The notes: generated by a model not told the origin, from the sequence alone. DNA of 64,000 nt from Bradyrhizobium sp. CB1717 (GCF_029714325.1 NZ_CP121666.1:3968001-4032000), one strand, 5' to 3'. Positions 1 through 8,792 are shown, counted from the stretch's first letter. Made by a program: numbers and translations.

Positions 1-269
1 GGCACCTGGAAGCGCGGACTGCCAGAATCTCTTTTCCATCGTTAACCAGCCTTGGAGGCCTCTTCGAGGCTCCGTGGGAGGCCGTATTAGCACGGGGTCG
101 TATCTGCTGCTAACGCATTGAATTTCAACAGCTTGTTAAACTTTTGGGCTTGAGATGGGTTGTCAGTTTGCGTCACATTTCTCTCATGTGAGCGCATCTC
201 CACCGGGTGGCTCGTAAGCAGCGTACCGGAAAGCCGCCCCCTGAATGCGCTCCTGCAAAGGAGGTTGGC
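1..269. other. Left-edge non-coding stretch upstream of usg
   Basis: I see no convincing gene here. Minus-strand reading frames that cross it also run through the usg gene and look like GC-driven shadows. The part around 100-190 is comparatively AT-rich and is the likely place for the usg promoter, but no clear -35/-10 pair stands out. Confidence 0.4.
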
Positions 270-557
270 ATGGGACTGCGGGTTGGGGGCGTTTCCGAAG
301 ACTTCCGGAAACAGATGCTGGGCTACGGGCTGACGACGGCACAAATTCTCTACCGGATGCCGGATCATCCCTCGCTGCTCCAGACCTATGTCTGGCAGAA
401 CTACGACATGTTTCCGAAATTTCCGGCGCTGACCGACTTCCTGGCCTTCTGGCAGGAAAAGCTCGACGGTCCGCTGTTCTCGGTGACCGTCGCGCATTCC
501 AAGCTGATCAAGCCCGCCGAGTTGCGCGCCGTCGACGGCGTGTTCCGGCTGCATTGA
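270..557 (+). CDS. usg: Usg family protein
   Basis: This 95-residue protein matches the alphaproteobacterial Usg family (named from the tryptophan operon region, function unknown). The family core YRMPDHPSLLQTYVWQ lies at residues 28-43, and the C-terminal stretch SVTVAHSKLIKPAELRAVDG is also typical. I chose the ATG at 270 because an excellent Shine-Dalgarno, AAAGGAGG, sits at 257-264 and because family members are about 90 residues long. An upstream in-frame ATG at 207 would add an unrelated basic extension. The protein has no signal peptide or membrane segment, so it is probably cytosolic. It stands alone here, with no trp genes beside it. The family call is firm; the function is unknown. 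Confidence 0.9.
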   Translation: MGLRVGGVSEDFRKQMLGYGLTTAQILYRMPDHPSLLQTYVWQNYDMFPKFPALTDFLAFWQEKLDGPLFSVTVAHSKLIKPAELRAVDGVFRLH

Positions 558-572
558 TTTAAGGCGCGGTCT

Positions 573-670
573 CGTAGGGTGGGCAAAGGCGCGCGCCTGC
601 GCGCCGTGCCCACCATCTCTCCACGATCGCACCCGGCATGGTGGGCACGCTTCGCTTTGCCCATCCTACG
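573..670. repeat. Palindromic intergenic repeat, family C copy 1
   Basis: An inverted-repeat element whose ends read CGTAGGGTGGGCAAAGGC and GCTTCGCTTTGCCCATCCTACG, with an internal GCGCGCCTGCGCGCC palindrome and CCCACCAT. A second copy lies at 19487-19578. It sits between usg and the convergent OGT-like gene. A structured RNA, terminator-like role or mobile MITE-like origin are all possible. Confidence 0.8.
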
Positions 671-731
671 ATATCTCGGCTGGAGCTGCGTCGGGCGAAC
701 GCGCTATCTCCGTGGTTGCCCGAGGCAGAGA

Positions 732-2858
732 TCAGGCGCCGCTGCTGCAATAGCGCTTCCACATCGCGCGATAGGCCTCGTCCACCGCTTGCGCGTAGGC
801 GACCGGGTTGCAGGCGGCCGCAGCCCGGACTTGTCCGGGCAGTTCGCTGCGCAACTTGTCGAGATCGCCGATCTCAGCCGCACGGCTCACCGCGATGTCG
901 ACATAGGCCTCCTCGCTATCCGTCACCCAGTCCGGCAGGCCGAGCGCGGTGAGAATGGAGCCGGCGGCACGGCTGGGCAGACTGTTCCCGAGCTTCGCCA
1001 CCACGGGCACGCCCATCTGCAAGGCTTCCAACGTGCTGACACCGCCATTCTGCGGGAACGGGTCGAGGGCGATATCGACGCGATTGAACGCTGCCAGATG
1101 ATCGACCCGCAAGGTGGTGCCGAGCAGTTCGACGCGTTCGGCCGGAACGCCGCAAGCTGCAAGCCGTGCCAGCAGATTGTCGCGGACCAGTTGATCGTCC
1201 AGCGCAACATCCTTGATCAGCAGCCGGGATCCCGGCACCCGCTCGAGAATCCTTGACCAGGCCTGCGCGGCCTGGTCCGAAATCTTGCTGATGCGATTGA
1301 AGACACCGAATGTGATGAAGCCGTTCGAGATCGCCGGCGTTGACGTCCTCGCAAGCTCCATTGGCAGCGGCTCCAGTGTCACGAAGCACGGCAGGTCGAC
1401 GACGGTTTCCGCAAACAGATGCCGGACCGGGGCAGGAATCGCGACCGGGTCCGAGAACAGATAATCGATCGTCGGCAGCCCGGTGCCGGTGCCATGCCCC
1501 CAGCCATGGGCCTGGATCGGCGCCGGCTTGCGCGCAAACACGCTGAGGCGGTTTCCTTTGGTGTGGCCGGACAGGTCGATCAGGATATCGACGCCATCGG
1601 CGCGGATCTGATCGGCGAGGCGATCGTCGCTCCATTGCGAGGCGTCGCGCCAGCGATCGGCGATCTTTTGAAATTCGGCGGTCGCCGGATCCACTTTCGA
1701 CGAACAAGAGTAGCACACGACCTCGAACTGTGCCCGGTCGTGGTATTGCAGGACCGGCTTGAATATGAACGCGGCCGAATGCGCGTTGAAGTCCGACGAG
1801 ACGTAGCCGAGCACCAGAGGGCGATCCGGATCGCGGCTGTTGTCGTACGGTCCCGCCACTTCTGAAGCGAACGTCGTGCCGATCCGCTCCCACCAGAGCT
1901 GCCGCGCTTGCTGATGCTGCTCAACGCTGGCATCCGCCACGAAATCGAGCGTGAATATCTTGTTGGAGATCGCGCCCGGGAAGTTAGGCTCGATCTCGAG
2001 CGCTCTGTCGTAACTGGCCAAAGCTTCGTCGACCCGCCCAAGTGTGGAGAGACAAACGCCCTGGACCAGGTGAGCTTGAGCGGCATCGGGATCGAGCGCG
2101 ATGGCTTTCTCGCTATCGTGCAATGCTTCGGCGATTTGCTGGGTCTGCAGCCAGACATTGGCGCGCCCGAGCCACCCGTTCATCTCGTCGGGCGCCAGGG
2201 CGATCGCCTGATTGCAATCCGCCATGGCGTCGTCAAATCGCAGAAGCTCCTGCAATGCGATGGCGCGGTTCGCCAGGGCCGAGGCATAGTCGGGCTTGAT
2301 CGACAGCGCGCGGTTCAGGCTTGCGATGGCCTCGTCATAATTGCGCAGACGGCAGAGCACCCAACCCCGGCCGTTGTGGGCTTCGGCAAGATTTGCGTCG
2401 ATTGCGAGCGCCTTGTCGTAGCACTCGAGCGCTTGCTGAAGATCGACGGTCACGCTCGCGTTGCCGAGATTGGACAGGGCTAAGGCGTAGTTGGGGCGCA
2501 AGGCGAGGGCCCTTCGATAGCTCTCGCGGGCCTCATCGTGACGTCGTAGCTTGTTCAGCGCGATGCCTCGGCTCATGTGAGCGTCGGCAGATTTCGGATC
2601 TACGGCAACCGCCCGGCTCAGCAGGATTTCGGCTTCCTGATAGTTCTTGGCGTCAGACTCCAAACTGCCGAGCATATGCAGCGCAATGAACTGATTGGGC
2701 TCGAGCTGCAGGACCTGGCGATAGCCATTCCGGGCCTCGGGGAGAAGCCCTTGCTTGTGCAACTGGAGGGCAAGCCCGAGCAATGGCAGTACTTCGGCCT
2801 GCTGCCGCTTCCGAAGCCGGGCATTGTGGAATGCACGCTGACCTACGCTGTTGCTCAT
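732..2858 (-). CDS. TPR-containing O-GlcNAc transferase (SPINDLY-type, GT41) protein
   Basis: A 708-residue protein with about eight tetratricopeptide repeats (roughly residues 25-295, each with the A-x-x-x-Y/L-x-x-A-L-x-x-x-P pattern) followed by a GT41-like catalytic region. The hallmark GYVSSDFNAHS is at 351-361, with H360 at the position of the family's conserved histidine, then ILIDLSGHTKGNR near 425-437 and GHGTGTG at 454-460 where relatives have a G-Y-x-G-T-x-G motif. GT41 enzymes transfer a sugar, usually GlcNAc, from a UDP donor to Ser/Thr of proteins. No signal peptide is seen, so it is probably cytosolic. The ATG at 2858 gives a full-length start. Bacterial targets of such enzymes are mostly unknown, and nothing nearby names one. 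Confidence 0.88.
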   Translation of the reverse strand: MSNSVGQRAFHNARLRKRQQAEVLPLLGLALQLHKQGLLPEARNGYRQVLQLEPNQFIALHMLGSLESDAKNYQEAEILLSRAVAVDPKSADAHMSRGIALNKLRRHDEARESYRRALALRPNYALALSNLGNASVTVDLQQALECYDKALAIDANLAEAHNGRGWVLCRLRNYDEAIASLNRALSIKPDYASALANRAIALQELLRFDDAMADCNQAIALAPDEMNGWLGRANVWLQTQQIAEALHDSEKAIALDPDAAQAHLVQGVCLSTLGRVDEALASYDRALEIEPNFPGAISNKIFTLDFVADASVEQHQQARQLWWERIGTTFASEVAGPYDNSRDPDRPLVLGYVSSDFNAHSAAFIFKPVLQYHDRAQFEVVCYSCSSKVDPATAEFQKIADRWRDASQWSDDRLADQIRADGVDILIDLSGHTKGNRLSVFARKPAPIQAHGWGHGTGTGLPTIDYLFSDPVAIPAPVRHLFAETVVDLPCFVTLEPLPMELARTSTPAISNGFITFGVFNRISKISDQAAQAWSRILERVPGSRLLIKDVALDDQLVRDNLLARLAACGVPAERVELLGTTLRVDHLAAFNRVDIALDPFPQNGGVSTLEALQMGVPVVAKLGNSLPSRAAGSILTALGLPDWVTDSEEAYVDIAVSRAAEIGDLDKLRSELPGQVRAAAACNPVAYAQAVDEAYRAMWKRYCSSGA

Positions 2859-3076
2859 GAATCAATCCCCCAGAATCTCCGGGCGAGACTAAATCGGCGC
2901 GGGAGCGAATACGAGACGACGGCCGTTCGCCACGACAGCTTCGGACAAGCTACGAGCGACCGGGGCATGTCGTTCACTGATCCAGGTCCCGCAATTGCTG
3001 CCCGGTCCAGGACTGGCTAATCTGCCTTCGGGTTGCGCCCGTCCGGCGGGCGCGGCTCAGATCAGGGAGGCAGACA

Positions 3077-3604
3077 ATGGCCAGGCAAAAGGCATCAAGA
3101 CCCGCATCGAAGACCGCCGTGAAGAAGCGGAGTGGCACCAAGGCCGCGGCGCGGTCCTCGGCACGCAAGGCGGTCAAGGCAAAGGCGCGCACGGTGGCAC
3201 CGAAGAAGCCGGCACGTCGGAGGCAGCGCATCGCGATCAGCCATCACCGCGAAGAGGACTTCAAGGCCGACGGCCTGCGCGCCTACGCAAAATACCGCGA
3301 CCTCGGCATCGCCGATGCGACCCATGGCCTGGCGCAGGCGCATGTGATCCGGCTGCAAGGCCCCTGCGATCCGGCGGAGGTCTCGAAGCTGCATTTCCAC
3401 GACGTCGAATTCCAGATGGTCTACGTGCTCAAGGGCTGGGTGAAGACCTACATGGACGGGCAGGGCGAGACCTTGATGAAGCAGGGCAGCGCCTGGACCC
3501 AGCCGCCGAAGATCAAACACATGATCCTGGATTATTCGGACGACGTCGAGCTGCTGGAGGTGATCCTGCCGGCGGAATTCAAGACGGTGGAGTTGAAGGC
3601 GTAG
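3077..3604 (+). CDS. Cupin domain protein with lysine/arginine-rich N-terminal tail
   Basis: A 175-residue protein in two parts. Residues 1-50 are a low-complexity Lys/Ala/Arg tail (AKKPARRR type) resembling histone H1-like tails. Residues about 60-175 form a single cupin barrel, with the metal-motif-like LHFHDVEFQMVYVLKGW and a second motif ending in IKHMILDYSDDVELLEV. The start is supported by GGGAGG about 7 nt upstream of ATG 3077. A basic tail could bind nucleic acid or acidic surfaces (inference). Substrate is unknown; cupins of this size include small-molecule sensors and isomerases. It is flanked downstream by two palindromic repeats and is apparently monocistronic. Confidence 0.85.
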   Translation: MARQKASRPASKTAVKKRSGTKAAARSSARKAVKAKARTVAPKKPARRRQRIAISHHREEDFKADGLRAYAKYRDLGIADATHGLAQAHVIRLQGPCDPAEVSKLHFHDVEFQMVYVLKGWVKTYMDGQGETLMKQGSAWTQPPKIKHMILDYSDDVELLEVILPAEFKTVELKA

Positions 3605-3614
3605 CTCTCTCCGT

Positions 3615-3692
3615 CGTCATTGCGAGCGCAGCGAAGCAATCCAGACTGTCTCCGCGGACAGATTCTGGATTGCTTCGCTTCGCTCGCAATGG
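3615..3692. repeat. Palindromic intergenic repeat, family A copy 1
   Basis: Inverted repeat with left arm CATTGCGAGCGCAGCGAAGC followed by AATCCAGA, a central CTCCGCGG, and right arm TCTGGATTGCTTCGC then TTCGCTCGCAATG. It lies directly downstream of the cupin gene. Four further copies occur at 6451, 14950, 17772 and 24886. Confidence 0.85.
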
Positions 3693-3697
3693 CAGCT

Positions 3698-3778
3698 CGT
3701 AGCCCGGATGGAGCGCCGGGGCCGCTGTATCCGGCGGTGACGCTGTCCCGGATTGCGCTACGCTCCATCCGGGCTACG
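3698..3778. repeat. Palindromic intergenic repeat, family D
   Basis: Inverted repeat bounded by CGTAGCCCGGATGGAGCG and CGCTCCATCCGGGCTACG, with a central TATCCGGCGG. It directly abuts the family A copy at 3615-3692 and fills the space up to the stop codon of the convergent transporter gene. It could form a long hairpin in transcripts from either side. Confidence 0.8.
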
Positions 3779-3781
3779 ACG

Positions 3782-5032
3782 TCACGCCAACACCCCCACT
3801 ACCGCTCCAATCAAGCACGTTGTCAGCGTCCCCGACACGATCGACTTCAGCCCGAGCGCGTTGATCTCCGCGCGCCGCTCCGGCGCCATCACCCCCAGGC
3901 CGCCGATCATGATGCCGAGGCTGGCGAAGTTTGCGAAGCCGCACATCGCGTAAAGCATGATCAGGCGCGAGCGCGGATCGAGCGTATCGGGCGGCAGCTT
4001 CGAGAAGTCGACATAGGCGATCAGCTCGTTGAGCACGGTCTTGGTGCCCATCAGGCTGCCGGCCGTCACCGCCTGGTCCCACGGCAATCCCATCAGCCAG
4101 CACACCGGCGCCATCACCAGGCCCAGCAGACGCTGCAGCGAGATCGCGGCGCCGCCGATGTTTGGCAACAGGCCGAGGATGGCGTTGACGAGATAGACCA
4201 GCGCCACCAGCACCAAGAGCATGGCGACGATGTTGAGCAGCAGCTCGAGCCCTGCGCTCGTGCCTTTCACGATCGCGTCCATCGTGCTGGCGACGTCCAT
4301 TTCCGGATCCTCCAGCGCGCCGCCGGTGCGCTTGTCCGAGGTCTCGGGCACCATGATCAGGCTGACGAGGATCGCGGCCGGCGCGCCCAGCACGGATGCG
4401 ATCACGAAATGCGCGGCCGAGTCGGGGATGAGCGGCGCCAGCAGCGTCGCATAGAGCACCAGCACGGTGCCGGCGATGCCGGCCATGCCGCCGGTCATGA
4501 CCAGAAACAATTCGCTGCGGGTCATCTGCGTCAGATAGGGCCGCACGAACAGCGGCGCCTCGACCATGCCGAGGAAGATGTTGGCGGCGGTCGAGAGCCC
4601 GACCGCGCCGCCGACGCCGAGGGTGCGCTCCAGCAGCCAGGCCATGCCGCGCACGATCGGCGGCAGCACGCGCCAATAGAACAGCAGCGTGGTCAGCACG
4701 CTCATGACCAGCACGATCGGCAGCGCCTGGAACGCCAGGATGAAGTCGGCGCCGGGCACCTTCAGGTCGAAGGGCAGGGCGCCGCCGCCGACATAGCCGA
4801 ACACGAAGGCGGAGCCTGCGCGCGAGGCCGCCGAGATCGCGCCGACCGCGTCGTTGATGGTGCCGAAGGCATGGGCGACGACCGGCAGTTTCAGCAGCAC
4901 GACCGCGGTGACGAAGGTCGCGGCGAGGCCGATCGCCGCCTGGCGCAGCGAGACCGCGCGGCGATTCTCTGCGAGCGCGAAGGCGATCAGCAGCAATGCG
5001 AAAATGCCGAGTGCCGATTGCAGGCGAAGCAT
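3782..5032 (-). CDS. Concentrative nucleoside transporter (CNT/NupC family)
   Basis: A 416-residue inner-membrane protein with about 9-10 hydrophobic segments. The order follows the CNT family: N-terminal Nucleos_tra2_N-like helices, a gate domain with GSAFVFGYVG, then the C-terminal transport domain with the strongly conserved region LSTAANIFLGMVEAPLFVRPY and MTGGMAGIAGTVLVLYA. CNT proteins couple nucleoside uptake to a proton or sodium gradient. The ATG at 5032 is preceded by GGGGACA. A strong palindrome-rich region lies just beyond the stop. It is divergent from the MFS gene at 5193 across about 160 nt. The exact nucleoside cannot be read from the sequence. Confidence 0.92.
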   Translation of the reverse strand: MLRLQSALGIFALLLIAFALAENRRAVSLRQAAIGLAATFVTAVVLLKLPVVAHAFGTINDAVGAISAASRAGSAFVFGYVGGGALPFDLKVPGADFILAFQALPIVLVMSVLTTLLFYWRVLPPIVRGMAWLLERTLGVGGAVGLSTAANIFLGMVEAPLFVRPYLTQMTRSELFLVMTGGMAGIAGTVLVLYATLLAPLIPDSAAHFVIASVLGAPAAILVSLIMVPETSDKRTGGALEDPEMDVASTMDAIVKGTSAGLELLLNIVAMLLVLVALVYLVNAILGLLPNIGGAAISLQRLLGLVMAPVCWLMGLPWDQAVTAGSLMGTKTVLNELIAYVDFSKLPPDTLDPRSRLIMLYAMCGFANFASLGIMIGGLGVMAPERRAEINALGLKSIVSGTLTTCLIGAVVGVLA

Positions 5033-5192
5033 GATGTCCCCAAAACCCCCAATGATTATGGCCGCGCGTGCGTTGCAAAGGCAATGCCGACCGGCCCCGG
5101 AAGTGTCCCGTTGTTGACAAGCGGACCCGTCTCAGCCACGCGGGAAGCCCATCAGATCAGGGGGCGGACAGTCCGAGGTGACCGAAGAGGCG

Positions 5193-6431
5193 ATGCCAGA
5201 GCAGCCAATATCCCGAAATCCGCCGGTCAGCGCCGGCGCGCTCCTCGCCCACCGCGCCTTCCTGTTCTTCCTGCTCTCGCGTAGCCTGTCACGCTTTTCG
5301 AGCCAGATCGCGGCGGTCGCGATCGGCTGGCAGATCTACGATCTCACCGGCTCGGCCTTCGACCTCGGCATGGTCGGGCTCGTGCAGTTCCTGCCCACGG
5401 CGCTCCTGGTGTTCGTCGCCGGCCACGCCGCCGACCGTTTCGAGCGCAAGCGCGTGGTCCAGCTCTGCCAGCTCGTGGAAGCCGCGACCGCGCTCTATCT
5501 CGCAACCATCACCTATCTCGGCGCGGTCAGCGAGGTGCAGATCTTCATCGCGACGTTCGTGCTCGGCATTGCCGGCGCCTTCGAGAGCCCGACGACCGCG
5601 GCGCTGCTGCCGCTGATCGCGCCGCAGGGTTCGCTCCAGCGCGCCACCGAGGTCGCGAGCGGTGCGGGCCAGGTCGCGACCATCACGGGTCCCGCGCTCG
5701 GCGGTTTCGCCTACGCGATCGCGCCGCATCTCGCCTACGCCGTGATGCTGCTGTTCTGGATTCTTGGGATGATCCTGACCGGCTTCATCCGGCCGCGGCC
5801 GCAGGCCGTCGCCAAGGACATGGACGAGGCGGACAACATCTTTGCCGGGGTCCGTTTCATCCGCAGCAATCCCGCGATTCTCGGTACCATCTCGCTCGAT
5901 CTGTTCGCGGTGCTGTTCGGCGGCGTCACCGCGCTCCTGCCGATCTATGCCCGCGACATCCTCCAGACCGGCCCGGTGGGCCTCGGCGTGCTTCGCGCGG
6001 CGCCTGCGGTCGGCGCGCTCCTGATGACCATGGTGCTGGCGCGCCACGCCATCTCGCATCATGTGGGCCTGCGCATGTTTCAGGCCGTGATCGTGTTCGG
6101 CATCGCCACGATCGTGTTCGCGCTGTCCCCCTGGATGTGGCTGTCGGTGCTGTCGCTCGCGATCCTCGGCGCGGCCGACACGATCAGCGTCGTGATCCGC
6201 TTCTCGCTGGTGCAGCTGTCGACGCCCGACGAGATGCGCGGCCGGGTCGGCGCGGTGAATTTCCTCTTCATCAACGCCTCGAACCAGCTCGGCCAGTTCG
6301 AGAGCGGGCTGACGGCCGCCCTGTTCGGCACCATGCCCGCCGCCGTGCTCGGCGGCGTCTGCACGGTCGCAGTGGCGCTGCTCTGGATGAAGCTGTTTCC
6401 GAGCCTGCGGCAGGTGGAGAGCCTGGAGTAG
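5193..6431 (+). CDS. MFS transporter of the MFS_3 (EntS-like) group
   Basis: A 412-residue, 12-helix major facilitator protein. After helix 1-2 it carries the family loop motif VFVAGHAADRFERKRVV, and the second half repeats the topology (SLDLFAVLFGG, then LLPIYARDIL). The best resemblance is to the PF05977/enterobactin-exporter-like branch, which usually exports siderophores or other small molecules. ATG 5193 has a purine-rich leader, but an in-frame GTG at 5178 would add five residues and cannot be excluded. A hairpin with a T-rich tail at 6595-6641 may end its transcript. Substrate unknown. Confidence 0.88.
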   Translation: MPEQPISRNPPVSAGALLAHRAFLFFLLSRSLSRFSSQIAAVAIGWQIYDLTGSAFDLGMVGLVQFLPTALLVFVAGHAADRFERKRVVQLCQLVEAATALYLATITYLGAVSEVQIFIATFVLGIAGAFESPTTAALLPLIAPQGSLQRATEVASGAGQVATITGPALGGFAYAIAPHLAYAVMLLFWILGMILTGFIRPRPQAVAKDMDEADNIFAGVRFIRSNPAILGTISLDLFAVLFGGVTALLPIYARDILQTGPVGLGVLRAAPAVGALLMTMVLARHAISHHVGLRMFQAVIVFGIATIVFALSPWMWLSVLSLAILGAADTISVVIRFSLVQLSTPDEMRGRVGAVNFLFINASNQLGQFESGLTAALFGTMPAAVLGGVCTVAVALLWMKLFPSLRQVESLE

Positions 6432-6450
6432 GGGCCCTCCGCTCCCTCCT

Positions 6451-6537
6451 CGTCATTGCGAGGAGCCCTTGCGACGAAGCAATCCAGAATCCCACCGCTG
6501 AGGCAGCCTGGATTGCTTCGCTGCGCTCGCAATGACG
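6451..6537. repeat. Palindromic intergenic repeat, family A copy 2
   Basis: Begins CGTCATTGCGAGGAGCC and ends with GATTGCTTCGCTGCGC then TCGCAATGACG. The left arm is diverged (AGGAGCCCTTGCGACGAAGC) relative to other copies. It sits between the convergent MFS and SDR genes. Confidence 0.85.
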
Positions 6538-6594
6538 ATTGTGGAGGCAGCTTGGGGATTTAGTCGATGTCACCCTGCTTGGCGAAGTCAGGCC

Positions 6595-6641
6595 ACAACC
6601 CCATGCCGCCTACTGTGCATGGGGTTGTTTTCGCAGTTTTG
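6595..6641 (+). terminator. Hairpin with T-rich tail between convergent genes
   Basis: Perfect 11-bp stem: ACAACCCCATG (6595-6605) pairs with CATGGGGTTGT (6618-6628), followed by TTTCGCAGTTTTG. On the plus strand this resembles a rho-independent terminator for the MFS gene ending at 6431. The 3' half is part of a 24-nt sequence that recurs at 57334-57357. Confidence 0.5.
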
Positions 6642-6642
6642 T

Positions 6643-7401
6643 TCAGCCGCGTCCGACGAACGGCATCTTGGTGGCCATCACCGTCATGGTCAGCACGTTG
6701 GCGTCGAGCGGCAGGCCGGCCATGTAGGCGACGGCATCGCCGACAGCCTTGGCGTCCATGCGGGGCTCGTGCTTGGTGGTGCCGTCGGGCTGCAGCACGC
6801 CGGGGCCGTTGACCATGCGATCGGTCATCGGGGTTGCGGCATTGCCGATGTCGACCTGGCCGACCGCGATGTCATACATGCGGCCATCGAGGTTGCTGGC
6901 CTTGGTGAGGCCGGTGATGGCGTGCTTGGTCGAGGTGTAGGCCGCCGAGAACGGCCGCGGCGCGTGCGCCGAGATCGAGCCGTTGTTGATGATGCGGCCG
7001 CCGCGCGGGCTCTGGTCCTTCATGATGCGGAAGGCGTGCTGGGTGCACAGGAACGGGCCGGTGAGGTTGGTGTTCACCACCGCCTGCCACTGCTCGAGGC
7101 TGAGGTCCTCGAAGTTCACCGCCGGCGCGCCCATGCCGGCATTGTTGAACAGCACGTCGAGGCGGCCATAGGTCGCCTTCACCTTGTCGAACAGCGCGGC
7201 AATCGAGTCCGGCTTGGTCATGTCGGCGGTGACGCACAGGCTTTTGCCCGCGGGGCCGAGCTTTGCGGTCTCCTCGAGCATGTCGAGCCGGCGGCCGGTG
7301 AGCACCACGGTGAAGCCGGCGTTCATCAGCGCCAGCGACGCCGCGCGCCCGACACCGGTGCCGGCGCCCGTCACCACTGCGATCTTTTTCGCTTCACTCA
7401 T
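6643..7401 (-). CDS. Short-chain dehydrogenase/reductase (SDR) family oxidoreductase
   Basis: A 252-residue classical SDR. The N-terminal cofactor motif TGAGTGVG begins near residue 11, with [10 protein letters not shown] after strand 2 (an arginine pair there favours NADP). NNAGMG lies near residue 90, and the catalytic set is the Ser of [10 protein letters not shown] followed by Y-T-S-T-K, the expected Y-x-x-x-K. The ATG at 7401 was chosen because the open frame further upstream is not SDR-like. It is the gene just downstream of the Anbu peptidase gene (27 nt gap), so the two may be cotranscribed. Substrate unknown. Confidence 0.9.
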   Translation of the reverse strand: MSEAKKIAVVTGAGTGVGRAASLALMNAGFTVVLTGRRLDMLEETAKLGPAGKSLCVTADMTKPDSIAALFDKVKATYGRLDVLFNNAGMGAPAVNFEDLSLEQWQAVVNTNLTGPFLCTQHAFRIMKDQSPRGGRIINNGSISAHAPRPFSAAYTSTKHAITGLTKASNLDGRMYDIAVGQVDIGNAATPMTDRMVNGPGVLQPDGTTKHEPRMDAKAVGDAVAYMAGLPLDANVLTMTVMATKMPFVGRG

Positions 7402-7427
7402 CGTTTCCTGCCTTTTCTCTTGAGCTG

Positions 7428-8186
7428 TCAGGTTTTGGGTTCTTTTTCGTTCTTGTAGGGCGGGCGCGGGATGTTCTGGTGCGCGGCGCGCAAGGCCGCC
7501 GACCAGCGCGAGCGCAGATCGTGGAAATAGGGCTCGCCCGCCTCGATGCGGTGGTTGAGATCGGCCTCGCAGGCGTCCGTGCGCACCACCAGCACGTCGA
7601 TCGGCAGGCCGACGCCGAGATTGGACCGCATGGTCGAGTCCATCGAGATCAGGCCGGTCTTCAGCGCCTCGTAGAGCTCGACGTCGTAATGCATGGCGCG
7701 GTCGAGCACCGGCTTGCCGTATTTGTGCTCGCCGATCTGAAGGTACGGCGTATCGGTGGTGCACTCGATGAAATTGCCGGCGGTGTAGACCATGAACAGG
7801 CGCATGCGTGCGCCCTTGATCTGGCCGCCGAACAGGAAGGAAACGTCGAAGGAGACGTCCTCGGACTTCAGCGCCGGGCCTTCGGTCGCATGCACCGCCC
7901 GGATCGCCCGGCCGATGCGCTGGGCGGCCTGGAACATGGTGGGCGCGTTCATCAGCGTCTCGATCTCGCCCGTGTTGGGGTCCTCGAGGCCTTCGGTCAG
8001 CGTCGAGAGCACCGACTGGCTGATGGCGAGGTTTCCGGCGCTGGCGATCGCCATGATGCGGTCGCCGGGCTTGGAGAAGATATGCAGCTTGCGGAAGGTC
8101 GAGACGTTGTCGAGGCCGGCATTGGTGCGGGTATCGGCGATCATCACCAGACCGTCCCGAACCAGGATTCCGCAGCAATAGGTCAT
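7428..8186 (-). CDS. Anbu (proteasome-related) peptidase subunit
   Basis: A 252-residue Ntn-hydrolase of the Anbu family (COG3484), the proposed ancestral proteasome beta-like subunit. After removal of Met the protein starts T-Y-C-C-G. Thr1, Asp17 (in IADTRTNAG) and the Lys at 32 (FRKLHIF) match the Thr-Asp-Lys active-site set, allowing for the known one-residue shift. Anbu assembles as open helical oligomers. Its partners elsewhere are a transglutaminase-like protease, an alpha-E protein and a circularly permuted ATP-grasp enzyme; all three are encoded on this strand at 10093-13417, but two other genes lie between. No propeptide precedes the Thr, as expected for Anbu. Confidence 0.93.
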   Translation of the reverse strand: MTYCCGILVRDGLVMIADTRTNAGLDNVSTFRKLHIFSKPGDRIMAIASAGNLAISQSVLSTLTEGLEDPNTGEIETLMNAPTMFQAAQRIGRAIRAVHATEGPALKSEDVSFDVSFLFGGQIKGARMRLFMVYTAGNFIECTTDTPYLQIGEHKYGKPVLDRAMHYDVELYEALKTGLISMDSTMRSNLGVGLPIDVLVVRTDACEADLNHRIEAGEPYFHDLRSRWSAALRAAHQNIPRPPYKNEKEPKT

Positions 8187-8269
8187 TTCCAGTCCCCGAA
8201 CGCGTTTGCGCGGAATTACTAGCGAATTTCGCCGGCCGCTCCAACCCCCGAATCCCGCGGGGGGAGGCT

Positions 8270-8300
8270 GTCATTCCGGGGCGCGCACCCCGGAATGACG
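8270..8300. repeat. Short palindromic repeat, family B copy 1
   Basis: A minimal inverted repeat: GTCATTCCGGGGCGCG joined to CACCCCGGAATGAC. It lies between the AhpD-like gene and the Anbu gene, so it may mark a transcript boundary between them. Longer copies are at 10960, 20518 and 26640. Confidence 0.75.
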
Positions 8301-8331
8301 GGAGGAAACGGCTTGGTTCTCCGCGCCGACC

Positions 8332-8739
8332 TCAATCCGCGCTATCGACCAGAAATGCCTCATCGACGGGGACGCCGAGCGCGGTGACCAGCCGGTTCGT
8401 TTCCGCCGCCATGCCGACGATGGCGAGCAACTCGCCATATTCGGCGGCGCTCATGCCCTTGGCCCGGGCGGCAGCGGTGTGGGAGTGGATGCAATAGCTA
8501 CAGCCATGCGCGATCGAGACCGCGACATAGAGCATTTCCTTGACCTTGGGATCGAGCGCGCCCGGAGCCATCACCTCCTTGATGCTCTCCCAGGTCCGCC
8601 GCAGCGTCTTCGGATCATGCGCCAGCGCGCGCCAGAAATTGTTGACGAAATCCGACTGCCGCACCTTGCGGATGTCGTCGAAAACGGCGCGCGCCTCGGT
8701 GGAGAGTTCATCGTCCGAAAGCAGTTTTACAGTCGCCAT
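8332..8739 (-). CDS. Carboxymuconolactone decarboxylase (AhpD-like) family protein
   Basis: A 135-residue all-helical protein with the AhpD-type active-site pattern: E69, then C80-S-Y-C83 and H87 in the run HGCSYCIHSHTAA. In AhpD the two cysteines cycle between dithiol and disulfide to reduce peroxide-linked partners, while other members are decarboxylases or unknown. The CxxC plus His favours a redox role (inference). It lies between the acyl-CoA-dehydrogenase-like monooxygenase gene and the Anbu gene on the same strand, and thus splits the usual Anbu set. The start ATG 8739 is immediately upstream of the conserved core. Confidence 0.88.
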   Translation of the reverse strand: MATVKLLSDDELSTEARAVFDDIRKVRQSDFVNNFWRALAHDPKTLRRTWESIKEVMAPGALDPKVKEMLYVAVSIAHGCSYCIHSHTAAARAKGMSAAEYGELLAIVGMAAETNRLVTALGVPVDEAFLVDSAD

Positions 8740-8792
8740 GCGGGCCTCGCGGGATCAGGTCTGATCCCGCGAGTGTAGCACGGCTCATGCGG

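Noticed and set aside
3620..5284. A 554-codon plus-strand frame across the nucleoside transporter gene
   Set aside because: Its translation is rich in Gln, His, Arg and Asp without any domain, and it is antisense to a clear CNT transporter. Third-position GC bias explains it.
6643..8274. A 543-residue frame ending in the SDR protein
   Set aside because: Upstream of ATG 7401 it is an out-of-frame reading of the Anbu gene; a gene fusion of SDR to something else is not supported.
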